A DNA stretch of 24,737 bases from Candidatus Microgenomates bacterium (GTDB lineage: Bacteria; Patescibacteriota; Microgenomatia; UBA1406; GWC2-37-13), in contig JACOTV010000023.1 of the NCBI GenBank assembly GCA_016178125.1, positions 1 through 24,737 on the forward strand, written 5' to 3'. The notes beneath the pieces were generated by a model. It saw only the letters and a list, made by a program, of their open reading frames with translations. It was not told where the DNA came from and made no database searches. This document shows positions 15,559-21,703 of the stretch, in pieces (position 1 is the first letter of the stretch; each line of letters begins with the position of its first letter). The position numbers and the translations under genes were made by a program.

Positions 15559-15987
15559 TTATTTACTCGGAGAAAACTCAATGATCCATTCAATACCGTA
15601 CTTATCTCGAAACATGCCCGCATATGAGCCCCATGGACTGTCCCCCATAGGTCCTTCTACTTCTCCGCCCGCTGAAAGGCCAGTGAATAATTTATCCGCC
15701 TCTTCCTTACTTTCCGCACTTACCAAAATTTTGCTTCGATTTTCGCGTTCGTTTACTCGTCCCATAACTTCCGGAACATCATTTGCGATCAGCATAGTTG
15801 TGGTACCAATGGGTAACGCGATATACATTATTTTATTCTCCTCTTTTTCCGGCACTTTGAAATCGGCGCTGGCAATGTCTTTGAAACGTACTACTTTCGC
15901 AAACTCCCCGCCGAATACTGATTTATAAAACGTAAACGCTTCTTCTGCATTACCGTTGAAGTTAATCCAAGGATGTATTGTTGCCAT
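15559..15987 (-). CDS. VOC-superfamily protein (PhnB-like), third copy
   Basis: 142 residues: TIHPWINFNGNAEEAFTFYKSVFGGEF at the start, then IMYIALPIG, MLIANDVPE, ILVSAESKEEADKLFTGLSAGGEV and YAGMFRDKYGIEWIIEF near the end. This matches the PhnB-type VOC pattern well. Cytoplasmic, ligand unknown. It ends in SPSK like the VOC gene at 11247-11666, hinting at common descent, but the interior differs. Single gene with its own strong extended -10. Confidence 0.88.
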   Translation of the reverse strand: MATIHPWINFNGNAEEAFTFYKSVFGGEFAKVVRFKDIASADFKVPEKEENKIMYIALPIGTTTMLIANDVPEVMGRVNERENRSKILVSAESKEEADKLFTGLSAGGEVEGPMGDSPWGSYAGMFRDKYGIEWIIEFSPSK

Positions 15988-15994
15988 AAGTTAT

Positions 15995-16003
15995 ATTATA
16001 TCA
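15995..16003 (-). promoter_or_regulatory. Extended -10 of the third VOC gene
   Basis: TGA-TATAAT on the minus strand ends 7 bases before ATG 15987, a perfect extended -10 in the leaderless position. Confidence 0.6.
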
Positions 16004-16115
16004 AACGGGCTCTCCATTGTAGATAAAGCTCGAGCCTTTTTGCAATCTTTTTAATAGGACTACTCGTGTTGTTAAATTAGAAGTCACCAATGGAGATAAC
16101 AGCGCGAAACTAAGC

Positions 16116-16121
16116 TATAAT
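16116..16121 (+). promoter_or_regulatory. -10 element ahead of the Ntn-hydrolase gene
   Basis: Perfect TATAAT ends 25 bases before ATG 16147, leaving a short A/T-rich leader with no evident Shine-Dalgarno sequence. The -35 is poor. Confidence 0.4.
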
Positions 16122-16146
16122 TCGTCTATTAATTTTCTGATATTAA

Positions 16147-17079
16147 ATGTCTCTCATTTTTGGAATAAATTTATCTGATTGTGTATATGTCGCTTCCGAT
16201 ACGAGAGTCACGCATCTGCGAGAGTCTCAAATTGTTTATAAGGATTGCATTTGCAAAAACGTTCCCTTAACAAATGACGTCATAGTATCAGCTGCGGGAA
16301 GCGTTAAGTTCAGTGGTTATCTTTTTGATGAATTGAAGTCGGCCTCTTTCATTAACGATGGAATTGCTGAGATAAAGAAAGGGATATTAAAATGGTCCGC
16401 ACATAAAATTGATAAATATTTGAGCAATAATTCATACGCCTCTGCGTGTTTAATTTTTGCCGGTCTCGATAGGTCGAAAAAGAAAAAGATAAACGGACAA
16501 AAATACATAGATTACGTATCTGAACATCAAAAAAAAAGAACCGCTCAACTGTCCATGAAGGATGCTGTGTTCAAGGGAATAAGTGCAAAGCCTTTTCAAC
16601 CAAACCCCGAGCCTGAGCTGCCTGTCTGTGACTCTCAAGTATTCGCATTACTTACCGACCCAAGGGTAGGATTACTAAAAATTGAAGAGGCAGGATTTGG
16701 AGAATTTCTAGCATATGGACCTGAAGGATTTACAATACAAGATGTCCCGAAGACTCTGTTCGGACAATTGGAATTCGAAAAAGGTGATGTTTTTAAGGAT
16801 ATGAGTATGTTGACCGCGTTTATAAAAAGCACTGCGGAACAAAAGAGCTTTGGAACCGTCGGCGGCTCCGTCGTAGTTAACGCCGTTACAGAAAATTTAG
16901 GAACGTTTTTACCAACAGGAACTGTAAATCGAGTAAATATAGCTACAGGAAGTCATGAAATAATAAGCAAAACTGAAATCATTCAGGGAAAATTGTACGG
17001 CCAAACTCAATCTGGTCTAATGGTAGGACTTGTCGACTTCAATGTATACAAATCTGGAAGCAATAATTACATTATATAA
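16147..17079 (+). CDS. Divergent proteasome-like Ntn hydrolase, Ser nucleophile
   Basis: 310 residues. The start MSLIFGINLSDCVYVASDTRVT matches the first strands of proteasome beta subunits and HslV. If the initiator Met is removed, Ser becomes residue 1 and the Asp of ASDTR is residue 17, the same number as in proteasomes (T1, D17, K33). Lysines at processed positions 31 and 36 flank the K33 site, and SAAGSVKFSG resembles the conserved glycine turn near G47. The later GSVVVNAVTENLG fits a closing strand. It is longer than a beta subunit (about 200), with a Lys-rich insert around residues 110-135, and no alpha subunit or ATPase is nearby. An amide hydrolase or protease is likely; substrate unknown. 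A/T-rich relative to the left part of the window. Confidence 0.68.
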   Translation: MSLIFGINLSDCVYVASDTRVTHLRESQIVYKDCICKNVPLTNDVIVSAAGSVKFSGYLFDELKSASFINDGIAEIKKGILKWSAHKIDKYLSNNSYASACLIFAGLDRSKKKKINGQKYIDYVSEHQKKRTAQLSMKDAVFKGISAKPFQPNPEPELPVCDSQVFALLTDPRVGLLKIEEAGFGEFLAYGPEGFTIQDVPKTLFGQLEFEKGDVFKDMSMLTAFIKSTAEQKSFGTVGGSVVVNAVTENLGTFLPTGTVNRVNIATGSHEIISKTEIIQGKLYGQTQSGLMVGLVDFNVYKSGSNNYII

Positions 17080-17096
17080 CAAAAAACAAAGATAGG

Positions 17097-17465
17097 TTAT
17101 ATTCTAAATAGTTTTCTTATCTCGTTTGGTGCATTAGTGAACGCTGAAGGCGTTCCATCCGTATGATGGTCAACAATTCTTCTCTTATCAGTTACATCCT
17201 GTATTAAAAATCTGCTGTCACTCGCATATACAAGCCACTCGTCAGTTTTAATTCTGGCTCGACCGTCAACACCAAACCTACTTGCATCGACTGTTCCAAC
17301 TGGAATACTTTGTCCAGAAACACATGATGGAACGCCCGCCCATGCATAGGCAAAATGTGGAGAGCTGTTCAGTGCCTTAATAGGAGAGTTCGTGGAAAAA
17401 GCAGTTCCGGAATTTGGACTAATGATCGACCACCATTCTGTTGCGGAAATCAGTTTTGTCTTCAT
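17097..17465 (-). CDS. Protein of unknown function next to tRNA-Asn
   Basis: 122 residues, soluble, no signal peptide or helix. It contains WWSIISPNSGTAF, AYAWAGVPSCV and a C-terminal DHHTDGTPSAFTNAPNEIRKLF. I do not recognise the family. The start lies 9 bases beyond the 3' end of tRNA-Asn on the same strand with no promoter between, so it may be expressed by read-through from the tRNA. It is convergent with the Ntn-hydrolase gene. Confidence 0.6.
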   Translation of the reverse strand: MKTKLISATEWWSIISPNSGTAFSTNSPIKALNSSPHFAYAWAGVPSCVSGQSIPVGTVDASRFGVDGRARIKTDEWLVYASDSRFLIQDVTDKRRIVDHHTDGTPSAFTNAPNEIRKLFRI

Positions 17466-17474
17466 TTAATTTTG

Positions 17475-17547
17475 CTCCCCCGCGAGGACTCGAACCTCGA
17501 ACCTCGAAGTTAACAGCTTCTTGCTCTACCGATTGAGCTACAGGGGA
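17475..17547 (-). tRNA. tRNA-Asn (anticodon GTT)
   Basis: A 73-base cloverleaf: a 7-bp acceptor stem (TCCCCTG with CGGGGGA, one G-T), D arm GCTC/GAGC, anticodon loop CTGTTAA giving GTT, and T arm CGAGG-TTCGAGT-CCTCG. Discriminator G; the CCA is not encoded and must be added. The outer anticodon-stem pair is A-G. The unit CGAGGTT is repeated back to back in the variable loop and T arm. Confidence 0.93.
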
Positions 17548-17564
17548 TACGTATTTGCAGGTTT

Positions 17565-17573
17565 ATTATACCA
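17565..17573 (-). promoter_or_regulatory. Extended -10 of tRNA-Asn
   Basis: TGG-TATAAT on the minus strand ends 17 bases before the tRNA 5' end, leaving a short 5' leader to be processed. Divergent from the promoter at 17580-17588. Confidence 0.55.
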
Positions 17574-17579
17574 AATGCA

Positions 17580-17588
17580 TGCTATCAT
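17580..17588 (+). promoter_or_regulatory. Extended -10 of the small membrane protein
   Basis: TGC-TATCAT ends 6 bases before ATG 17595; leaderless start predicted. It lies within 7 bases of the opposing tRNA promoter, so they cannot easily be used at the same time. Confidence 0.5.
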
Positions 17589-17594
17589 AGAACT

Positions 17595-17846
17595 ATGAAC
17601 GCACAAGACATATTCTACTTACTGGGAAGCATTTACTTAGTAATGGGCATCATCGTGATGGTGGCGATACTTATCGCAATCCTCTACACGCTCAGAAAGC
17701 TCAATACAATTCATGAAAATGTATCAAAGCGTGTTGAACAAGAGATAAATGAGATTAAAGAAAAGCCCCGCTTGTTAGCCTCTTATATAGGCAGCATCGT
17801 GGCAAAAGGAATCAAGAACAAGTTCACCAATCGCGACGACAGTTAA
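17595..17846 (+). CDS. Small single-helix membrane protein, unknown function
   Basis: 83 residues. One long membrane helix (about 8-32, YLLGSIYLVMGIIVMVAILI) is followed by a charged helix LRKLNTIHENVSKRVEQEIN that is probably a coiled coil, then a basic tail. This is a common shape for DUF948-like or septum-associated membrane proteins, but no family is recognised. The stop overlaps the convergent HIT-like gene by 4 bases. Confidence 0.72.
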   Translation: MNAQDIFYLLGSIYLVMGIIVMVAILIAILYTLRKLNTIHENVSKRVEQEINEIKEKPRLLASYIGSIVAKGIKNKFTNRDDS

Positions 17847-19066
17847 GAAGATTGCTGTAATCGATCCGCTAGCCTCTCTTCATCTTCCCTCATTTCTTCG
17901 TATGCATAGAGCGGCAGAACCCGATCACCTTTTCGCTCAAAATGGGCAAAAGTTCCACGAGAAGCCTGTACCACATCGCGCGGTGCAAAGACCACCGGAT
18001 CAAATCCAAATATCCATGAAACTGACCCATCATCTTGCCTCATACCAGTAAATACTGTGGCGTACGCAAGACCTTTAAGCGCCATGTATTTATTCTGTCC
18101 GTATTGTTCGTCATCGGTTAAGGGCTCATTACCTTTTCTCTTTTGTAGAATGGCATTTACTTCTTCCATGGATCGTGCATGCCGGGCTAGCATCATGAGT
18201 TCCTTTTTATGTCCATCGCTTAGCCAATCATTTGTGATGATATATTCTTCCATCGCTGCCTTTCGTTCATCAACCGATCGTAACGCATACCGACCATCGT
18301 CAGACTCAACATACGAGTACGGCTCTTCTTGGTCGGGAGTAAAGAAACAATCGGCAAGTTCCTCATATGCGATTTGGCTTGCTACATGGATACGTTTCAT
18401 GATCATCGCAAGCGATGGATGATTGAAGGTATCAATCCCCTGATTTAATTCATAGGTTACCCTATCACCATCTCGAACTTCGTTAAATAGATGTTTAAAC
18501 GTTGGCCATTCTTTGAATCGGCTCATTACCTTATTCTCAAGGATTGTTTTAATGAGTGCGGCTTTCGGCTCACGTTCTTTCATTTTAAGTTCAGGCCGCC
18601 TATTGACTTCGTCTTGGGAAATGGTGTGGGCCTGATCCTCGGCGGTATACCCAATAACATGGATATGAAGGGTATTTTGTTGAGTCGCAACATGTTTTTT
18701 ATCTTCAAACTTTGAGTGATTCCAGCCGACAGTTACTTCGCGTACATCCGAGTTATCCAAATAATGTGCGGCCACTACACCCGCAGTATGAAGCGTACTA
18801 AATAGGAGGCCATCAGGAACAACAAACGGTGTATCGGTGGGTTCGTGGGTCGAGAGGTCTGGGATCACGAGCATGTGATGCCTTACATACGGAAACACCG
18901 GGGGTTTGACGAGCACTTCTCCCTTGTCGGAAGCAATACGAACGAGCGCAGCTTCCCGTGCATCGTCTATGAGCGAAGGCAATCGACCATCAGGAGGGTA
19001 TAACTCCGTAAGAGATGCTCGGGCGACTGACGTGACGATCGGGGATCTTCCTGTTTCCAAGCTCAT
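17843..19066 (-). CDS. Large HIT-like protein, unknown specificity
   Basis: 407 residues. The N-terminal 150 carry HIT-like features: LVKPPVFPYVRHHMLVIPDLSTHEPTD resembles the strand and loop that precede the HIT helix, and NTLHIHVIGY has H134-I-H136, the core of HxHxH. The third histidine is replaced by a glycine of VIGY, so nucleotidyl transfer or hydrolysis might be altered. The remaining 250 residues are mostly helical and acidic, with no recognised domain. It may hydrolyse or transfer nucleotides (inference). It lies downstream of the EEP-family gene and its start region shares bases with that gene's stop, but it has its own -10 candidates. Confidence 0.6.
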   Translation of the reverse strand: MSLETGRSPIVTSVARASLTELYPPDGRLPSLIDDAREAALVRIASDKGEVLVKPPVFPYVRHHMLVIPDLSTHEPTDTPFVVPDGLLFSTLHTAGVVAAHYLDNSDVREVTVGWNHSKFEDKKHVATQQNTLHIHVIGYTAEDQAHTISQDEVNRRPELKMKEREPKAALIKTILENKVMSRFKEWPTFKHLFNEVRDGDRVTYELNQGIDTFNHPSLAMIMKRIHVASQIAYEELADCFFTPDQEEPYSYVESDDGRYALRSVDERKAAMEEYIITNDWLSDGHKKELMMLARHARSMEEVNAILQKRKGNEPLTDDEQYGQNKYMALKGLAYATVFTGMRQDDGSVSWIFGFDPVVFAPRDVVQASRGTFAHFERKGDRVLPLYAYEEMREDEERLADRLQQSS

Positions 19067-19073
19067 GATATGT

Positions 19074-19087
19074 CTTATAGTATATCA
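19074..19087 (-). promoter_or_regulatory. -10 candidates of the HIT-like gene
   Basis: TGA-TATACT (19079-19087, minus strand) ends 12 bases before ATG 19066, and the overlapping TATAAG (19074-19079) ends 7 bases before it. The TGA of the first is also the stop codon of the upstream EEP-family gene. Confidence 0.4.
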
Positions 19088-19807
19088 CACGTGCCTCGAT
19101 ATCGTGGCAACGATTGCGCAGTGATCGCTTACGCCACTTACTACCCGTACCTCAGACACTTCATAAGAGGGTGAACTAAATATCCCGTCAACAACACTTT
19201 TGTGACCTTTTGCCTTGTGAAGGTGCGGATCAAGTGTACTCTCGACATCTGCGGGAATATTTTCGTGATAGGTGGCGGCTATGCGGTCTCTTAATCGTGA
19301 GCCACGGGGAATATTAAAATCCCCACATAGTAAAACCTCGCCGTATTTTTGTATTTTCCACATAAGTACCTGCAAGACGCGCTCCTGCAGTGGAGTATTT
19401 TCGCCCCCGGTCGACCACGTAAAATGCGTGTTGATTACCGTGAAGGATTGGCCTTCGATGGTGATCTCGGCGACCGTAAATGCACGACGCATTTTTTCGT
19501 TCATTTGCTCAGGAGCCTCGATATCACACCATTCCAACAGGTGCTGCGCATCGGGAACAAAATAGAGCTCCTGCTCTTTTGATTGAAACGGGATTTTGGA
19601 AAACGTGGCAATTCCCCATTTTTTACCGCGATAAATGGACGACGGTATGTATTGCGATTCTGTAGCGTGCAATGTATCTCTAAAGCGCGGCACCGTGTCT
19701 TCAAAGACTTCCTGTAGGCACACCATGTCGGCGTTTTCGTTTTGGAGAAACGGCATTACCGTCTCCAGGTGCCGGTCCCCTTCGATGTTTAGGGTGATGA
19801 GCTTCAT
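19085..19807 (-). CDS. Endonuclease/exonuclease/phosphatase (EEP) family hydrolase
   Basis: 240 residues with every EEP motif: LITLNIEGD (N7), MVCLQEVF (E33), VINTHFTW (N126, H128), LLCGDFNIP (D163, N165), SVVDGIF (D207) and GVSDHCAI (D228, H229). It is a metal-dependent phosphohydrolase; DNA, RNA, lipid headgroup or other phosphodiester substrates are all possible in this family. No signal peptide, so probably cytoplasmic. Its -35/-10 places transcription at the ATG. The HIT-like gene follows closely on the same strand, so the pair may act on related nucleotide substrates (inference). Confidence 0.93.
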   Translation of the reverse strand: MKLITLNIEGDRHLETVMPFLQNENADMVCLQEVFEDTVPRFRDTLHATESQYIPSSIYRGKKWGIATFSKIPFQSKEQELYFVPDAQHLLEWCDIEAPEQMNEKMRRAFTVAEITIEGQSFTVINTHFTWSTGGENTPLQERVLQVLMWKIQKYGEVLLCGDFNIPRGSRLRDRIAATYHENIPADVESTLDPHLHKAKGHKSVVDGIFSSPSYEVSEVRVVSGVSDHCAIVATISRHV

Positions 19808-19813
19808 GTTCTT

Positions 19814-19841
19814 ATTATACGTCTTATCATTTTCTTACCAA
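19814..19841 (-). promoter_or_regulatory. Promoter of the EEP-family gene, leaderless type
   Basis: Minus strand: TTGGTA (19836-19841), a 16-base spacer and a perfect TATAAT (19814-19819) ending 6 bases before ATG 19807. Confidence 0.6.
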
Positions 19842-19870
19842 GGGTTCAAAAGTATCTTACGATCCGCACG

Positions 19871-19876
19871 TATTGT
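19871..19876 (+). promoter_or_regulatory. -10 element of the 45-residue protein gene
   Basis: TATTGT ends 7 bases before ATG 19884. The -35 is poor. Divergent from the EEP-family promoter, about 30 bases away. Confidence 0.4.
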
Positions 19877-19883
19877 AAGAAGT

Positions 19884-20021
19884 ATGAAACGCATTAAAAA
19901 AGGCAAGAAGACCGACGATCAGGTTTTCCAGGCAGAGTCTCTGTTGGCATACGATGAATACGAGCCAACCGTGGGGTCTTCGACTGGACTGGTCTCTCTT
20001 CGCAGCCTCATAAAAAGATAG
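19884..20021 (+). CDS. Very small basic/acidic protein (45 residues), unknown
   Basis: 45 residues: a basic start MKRIKKGKKTDD, an acidic tyrosine-bearing middle (LLAYDEYEPTVG) and a basic end SLRSLIKR. No known family. Support comes from a -10 in the leaderless position, and from a downstream gene whose Shine-Dalgarno sequence overlaps this stop codon, which ties the two into one transcript. It could be an RNA- or ribosome-binding peptide, but nothing proves that. Confidence 0.6.
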   Translation: MKRIKKGKKTDDQVFQAESLLAYDEYEPTVGSSTGLVSLRSLIKR

Positions 20022-20028
20022 GAGGTGA
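20020..20028 (+). promoter_or_regulatory. Strong Shine-Dalgarno sequence overlapping the upstream stop
   Basis: AGGAGGTGA is a full match to the anti-Shine-Dalgarno sequence, 4 bases before ATG 20033 and overlapping the TAG of the 45-residue gene. It fixes the start of the second gene and shows that this cell uses classic ribosome sites for internal genes. Confidence 0.8.
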
Positions 20029-20032
20029 GTTT

Positions 20033-20317
20033 ATGCCGCAATCTGCAACAATAACCACCGATCATTCGGTGATCCAAGAGTGGGTTGAGAAACGGGGTGG
20101 AAAACCAGCTACGGTAAAACTAGCAAACCGCGAAGGAAAAGTCACTATTCTTCGGATTCATTTTCCAGGTCGAGGGAACGATGACGAGCTCGAGGACATA
20201 TCGTGGACAGACTTCTTTGATGCTTTTGACAAGCATAACTTGGCATTTCTTCATCAAGAGACAACCGCCGACGGGAAGGATAGTAGGTTCTTTAAATTCG
20301 TACGACGAGCGAAGTGA
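20033..20317 (+). CDS. Small conserved protein of unknown function (94 residues)
   Basis: 94 residues: TTDHSVIQEWVEKRGGKPATVK, then ILRIHFPGRG, DELEDISWTDFFDAFDKHNLAFLHQ and SRFFKFVRR. I recall this pattern (DHxxIxxWxExRGGxPAxV...LRIxFPG...ISWxxFFxxF...SRFxKxV) from a widespread small family sometimes mislabelled as a glucan branching enzyme, which is not credible at this length. No catalytic motif is visible. Second gene of a two-gene unit, translated from a strong ribosome site. Confidence 0.8.
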   Translation: MPQSATITTDHSVIQEWVEKRGGKPATVKLANREGKVTILRIHFPGRGNDDELEDISWTDFFDAFDKHNLAFLHQETTADGKDSRFFKFVRRAK

Positions 20318-20321
20318 CAAG

Positions 20322-20900
20322 TTAAAACGGAAGAGCGAGTGGGGTTTCGATAATGCCCGGATCTTCCATGTATTTGCCCCACTTCACTTTGATAGGGACT
20401 TTGCCATTCTCGTTAAGATAAAATATTTCGCCGTTTTTAACCCCATAATCAAAGAGTTCTTTGGTGTACATGGTGTCATCGATACAATATGCCTTGAGCT
20501 CTTCCCATTTCCCCTCTTTATAGTAGTCAATCGCCATCAGGCCGTGACCTGATTTTTTCTTACCGCAGGTTGCCGAGATAACGTCGTTTAGCGCAAGCCG
20601 ACGGCCTATTCGTTCTTTAATGTCATCAAGAATATCGAAGGTCTTAAATATCGTTATGTCGCCTGGGTAATACGCCTGTAGCACCGGCAGATCAAAGCTG
20701 TTAATGTTATAACCGATCAAATACGAAGCATTTTCAAACAGGCGGAAAAGAACGTTCAGCTCGTCTTCGAGAAATGTTTGGGTTTTACCCGTCGCAAAGT
20801 CATATGATGCAACAACCGACACCCCAAGCTTCTTGTGTTCATTAAAGTCACGAAAAGTATGTTTTGTCTCAATATCAAAAACCACCGGCAGTCTATGCAT
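20322..20900 (-). CDS. RNase H-fold 3'-5' exonuclease, DnaQ/PolB type
   Basis: 192 residues. Exo I is VVFDIETKH (D9, E11), Exo II is IGYNINSFDLPVL (N65, D70) and Exo III is the YX3D of KAYCIDDTMYTKELF (Y138, D142). All four acidic residues of a DEDDy exonuclease are present. It resembles the exonuclease domain of family B polymerases without a polymerase domain. It probably trims single-stranded DNA or RNA 3' ends. The unknown gene upstream ends 15 bases before its start, and the ribosome site is weak, so the pair is probably one transcript. Confidence 0.88.
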   Translation of the reverse strand: MHRLPVVFDIETKHTFRDFNEHKKLGVSVVASYDFATGKTQTFLEDELNVLFRLFENASYLIGYNINSFDLPVLQAYYPGDITIFKTFDILDDIKERIGRRLALNDVISATCGKKKSGHGLMAIDYYKEGKWEELKAYCIDDTMYTKELFDYGVKNGEIFYLNENGKVPIKVKWGKYMEDPGIIETPLALPF

Positions 20901-20915
20901 AAATTCCGATGAAGA

Positions 20916-21335
20916 TTAGTTAATTTGCTTTTTCCGGACGTCTTCACGGAAAATTTCCATTTCGACAAACGGCGAGGTTTCGTCATCGAGGTCGTCTACC
21001 ACAGGCTCGAGGTGAACCTTATGAAGACTTCGGGCAAACCGTGTGTGAAGGCTGTCGAAGTACTTGAAAAATATCTCACGCTCACGCTTGTTGTATTTTG
21101 ATCCTTCGCGCTTAAAGAACTCGTCAAGCTTGCCGAGGCTCCAAAGAGCCTCGAGAAAGACCTTATCCTTAAGATCGATGTGTGTGATATCGCCCTGGAG
21201 CGGACGAATCTTAAAATGCATCATACGAACCTCGTCGTACATCTGCTGCACCGAAAGGCGATTATTAGAAATGGCCGTCTGAAAGTCTGCGATTACGTGA
21301 AGAATATCCTTCTTCGCGATATTTTTTCTCGGCAT
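20916..21335 (-). CDS. Helical protein of unknown function, upstream of the exonuclease
   Basis: 139 residues, almost all helical and highly charged: KKDILHVIADFQTAISNNRLSVQQMYDEVRMM, then an acidic helix with LWSLGKLDEFFKREG, and KREREIFFKYFDSLHTRFARSLHKVHL. No catalytic motif, signal peptide or membrane helix. I do not recognise it. It is the first gene of a unit with the exonuclease, so it may be a partner. It starts 16 bases from the divergent broken yqeY, in a shared A/T-rich promoter patch; CATAAT 8 bases upstream is its likeliest -10. Confidence 0.7.
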   Translation of the reverse strand: MPRKNIAKKDILHVIADFQTAISNNRLSVQQMYDEVRMMHFKIRPLQGDITHIDLKDKVFLEALWSLGKLDEFFKREGSKYNKREREIFFKYFDSLHTRFARSLHKVHLEPVVDDLDDETSPFVEMEIFREDVRKKQIN

Positions 21336-21339
21336 GGAT

Positions 21340-21345
21340 TATAAT
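21340..21345 (+). promoter_or_regulatory. -10 element of yqeY, shared divergent patch
   Basis: Perfect TATAAT ends 6 bases before ATG 21352. The same bases read TATAAT on the opposite strand shifted by two, within 2 bases of the divergent start at 21335, so one patch may serve both directions. Confidence 0.5.
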
Positions 21346-21351
21346 TATGAA

Positions 21352-21694
21352 ATGTTAAGATCGAAATTACAAGACGAACAGCTTCTGGCGCTAAAGTCGG
21401 GCGACCGCGAAATTCAAGCGCGAGCTCAATGAGTCTATTGATGCGGCCAAAAAAGCAGGTCGTAACGAGCTTGAGGCACAGAGCCAGAAACAACTCGAAC
21501 TGGTGAATACGTATCTTCCCGCAGAAATGGGCGACGATGAACTTAAGGGCGAGGTAAAGCGGATTATTGCCGCCAATAAAGACGTCTATGAAAAAAATCC
21601 CAAAGCAATTATCGGTATTTTAATGAAAGAGCTCAAATCAAAAGCCGAATCATCACGGATACTTCAGATTCTCAATACTCTCCAAAAGGTGTAA
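21352..21694 (+). pseudogene. yqeY: YqeY/GatB-like protein, internal deletion and frame change
   Basis: The family start is in one frame (MLRSKLQDEQLLALKSGDRE, from ATG 21352) and stops at TGA 21430-21432. The family's second half is in the next frame: FKRELNESIDAAKKAGRNELE, then NTYLPAEMGDDELKGEV and NPKAIIGILMKELKSKAESSRI to the stop at 21692-21694. A normal protein of about 148 residues has roughly 35 more between these blocks (around VLRMLLSAIKNK). Their coding bases are absent and the frame moves by one near 21405-21420. The regular role is an amidase-like partner linked to tRNA. A short restart at 21503 could make a C-terminal fragment. An assembly error is the alternative. Confidence 0.8.
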
Positions 21695-21703
21695 ACTGGT
21701 TGC

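Noticed and set aside
16006..16045. Terminator from the GGGCTC ... GAGCC repeat followed by TTTTT
   Set aside because: No plus-strand gene ends before it, the stem is interrupted, and on the minus strand it precedes the VOC promoter.
21503..21694. A separate 63-residue gene
   Set aside because: It is the C-terminal part of YqeY, continuing the frame that starts near 21405; annotating it alone would hide the broken gene.
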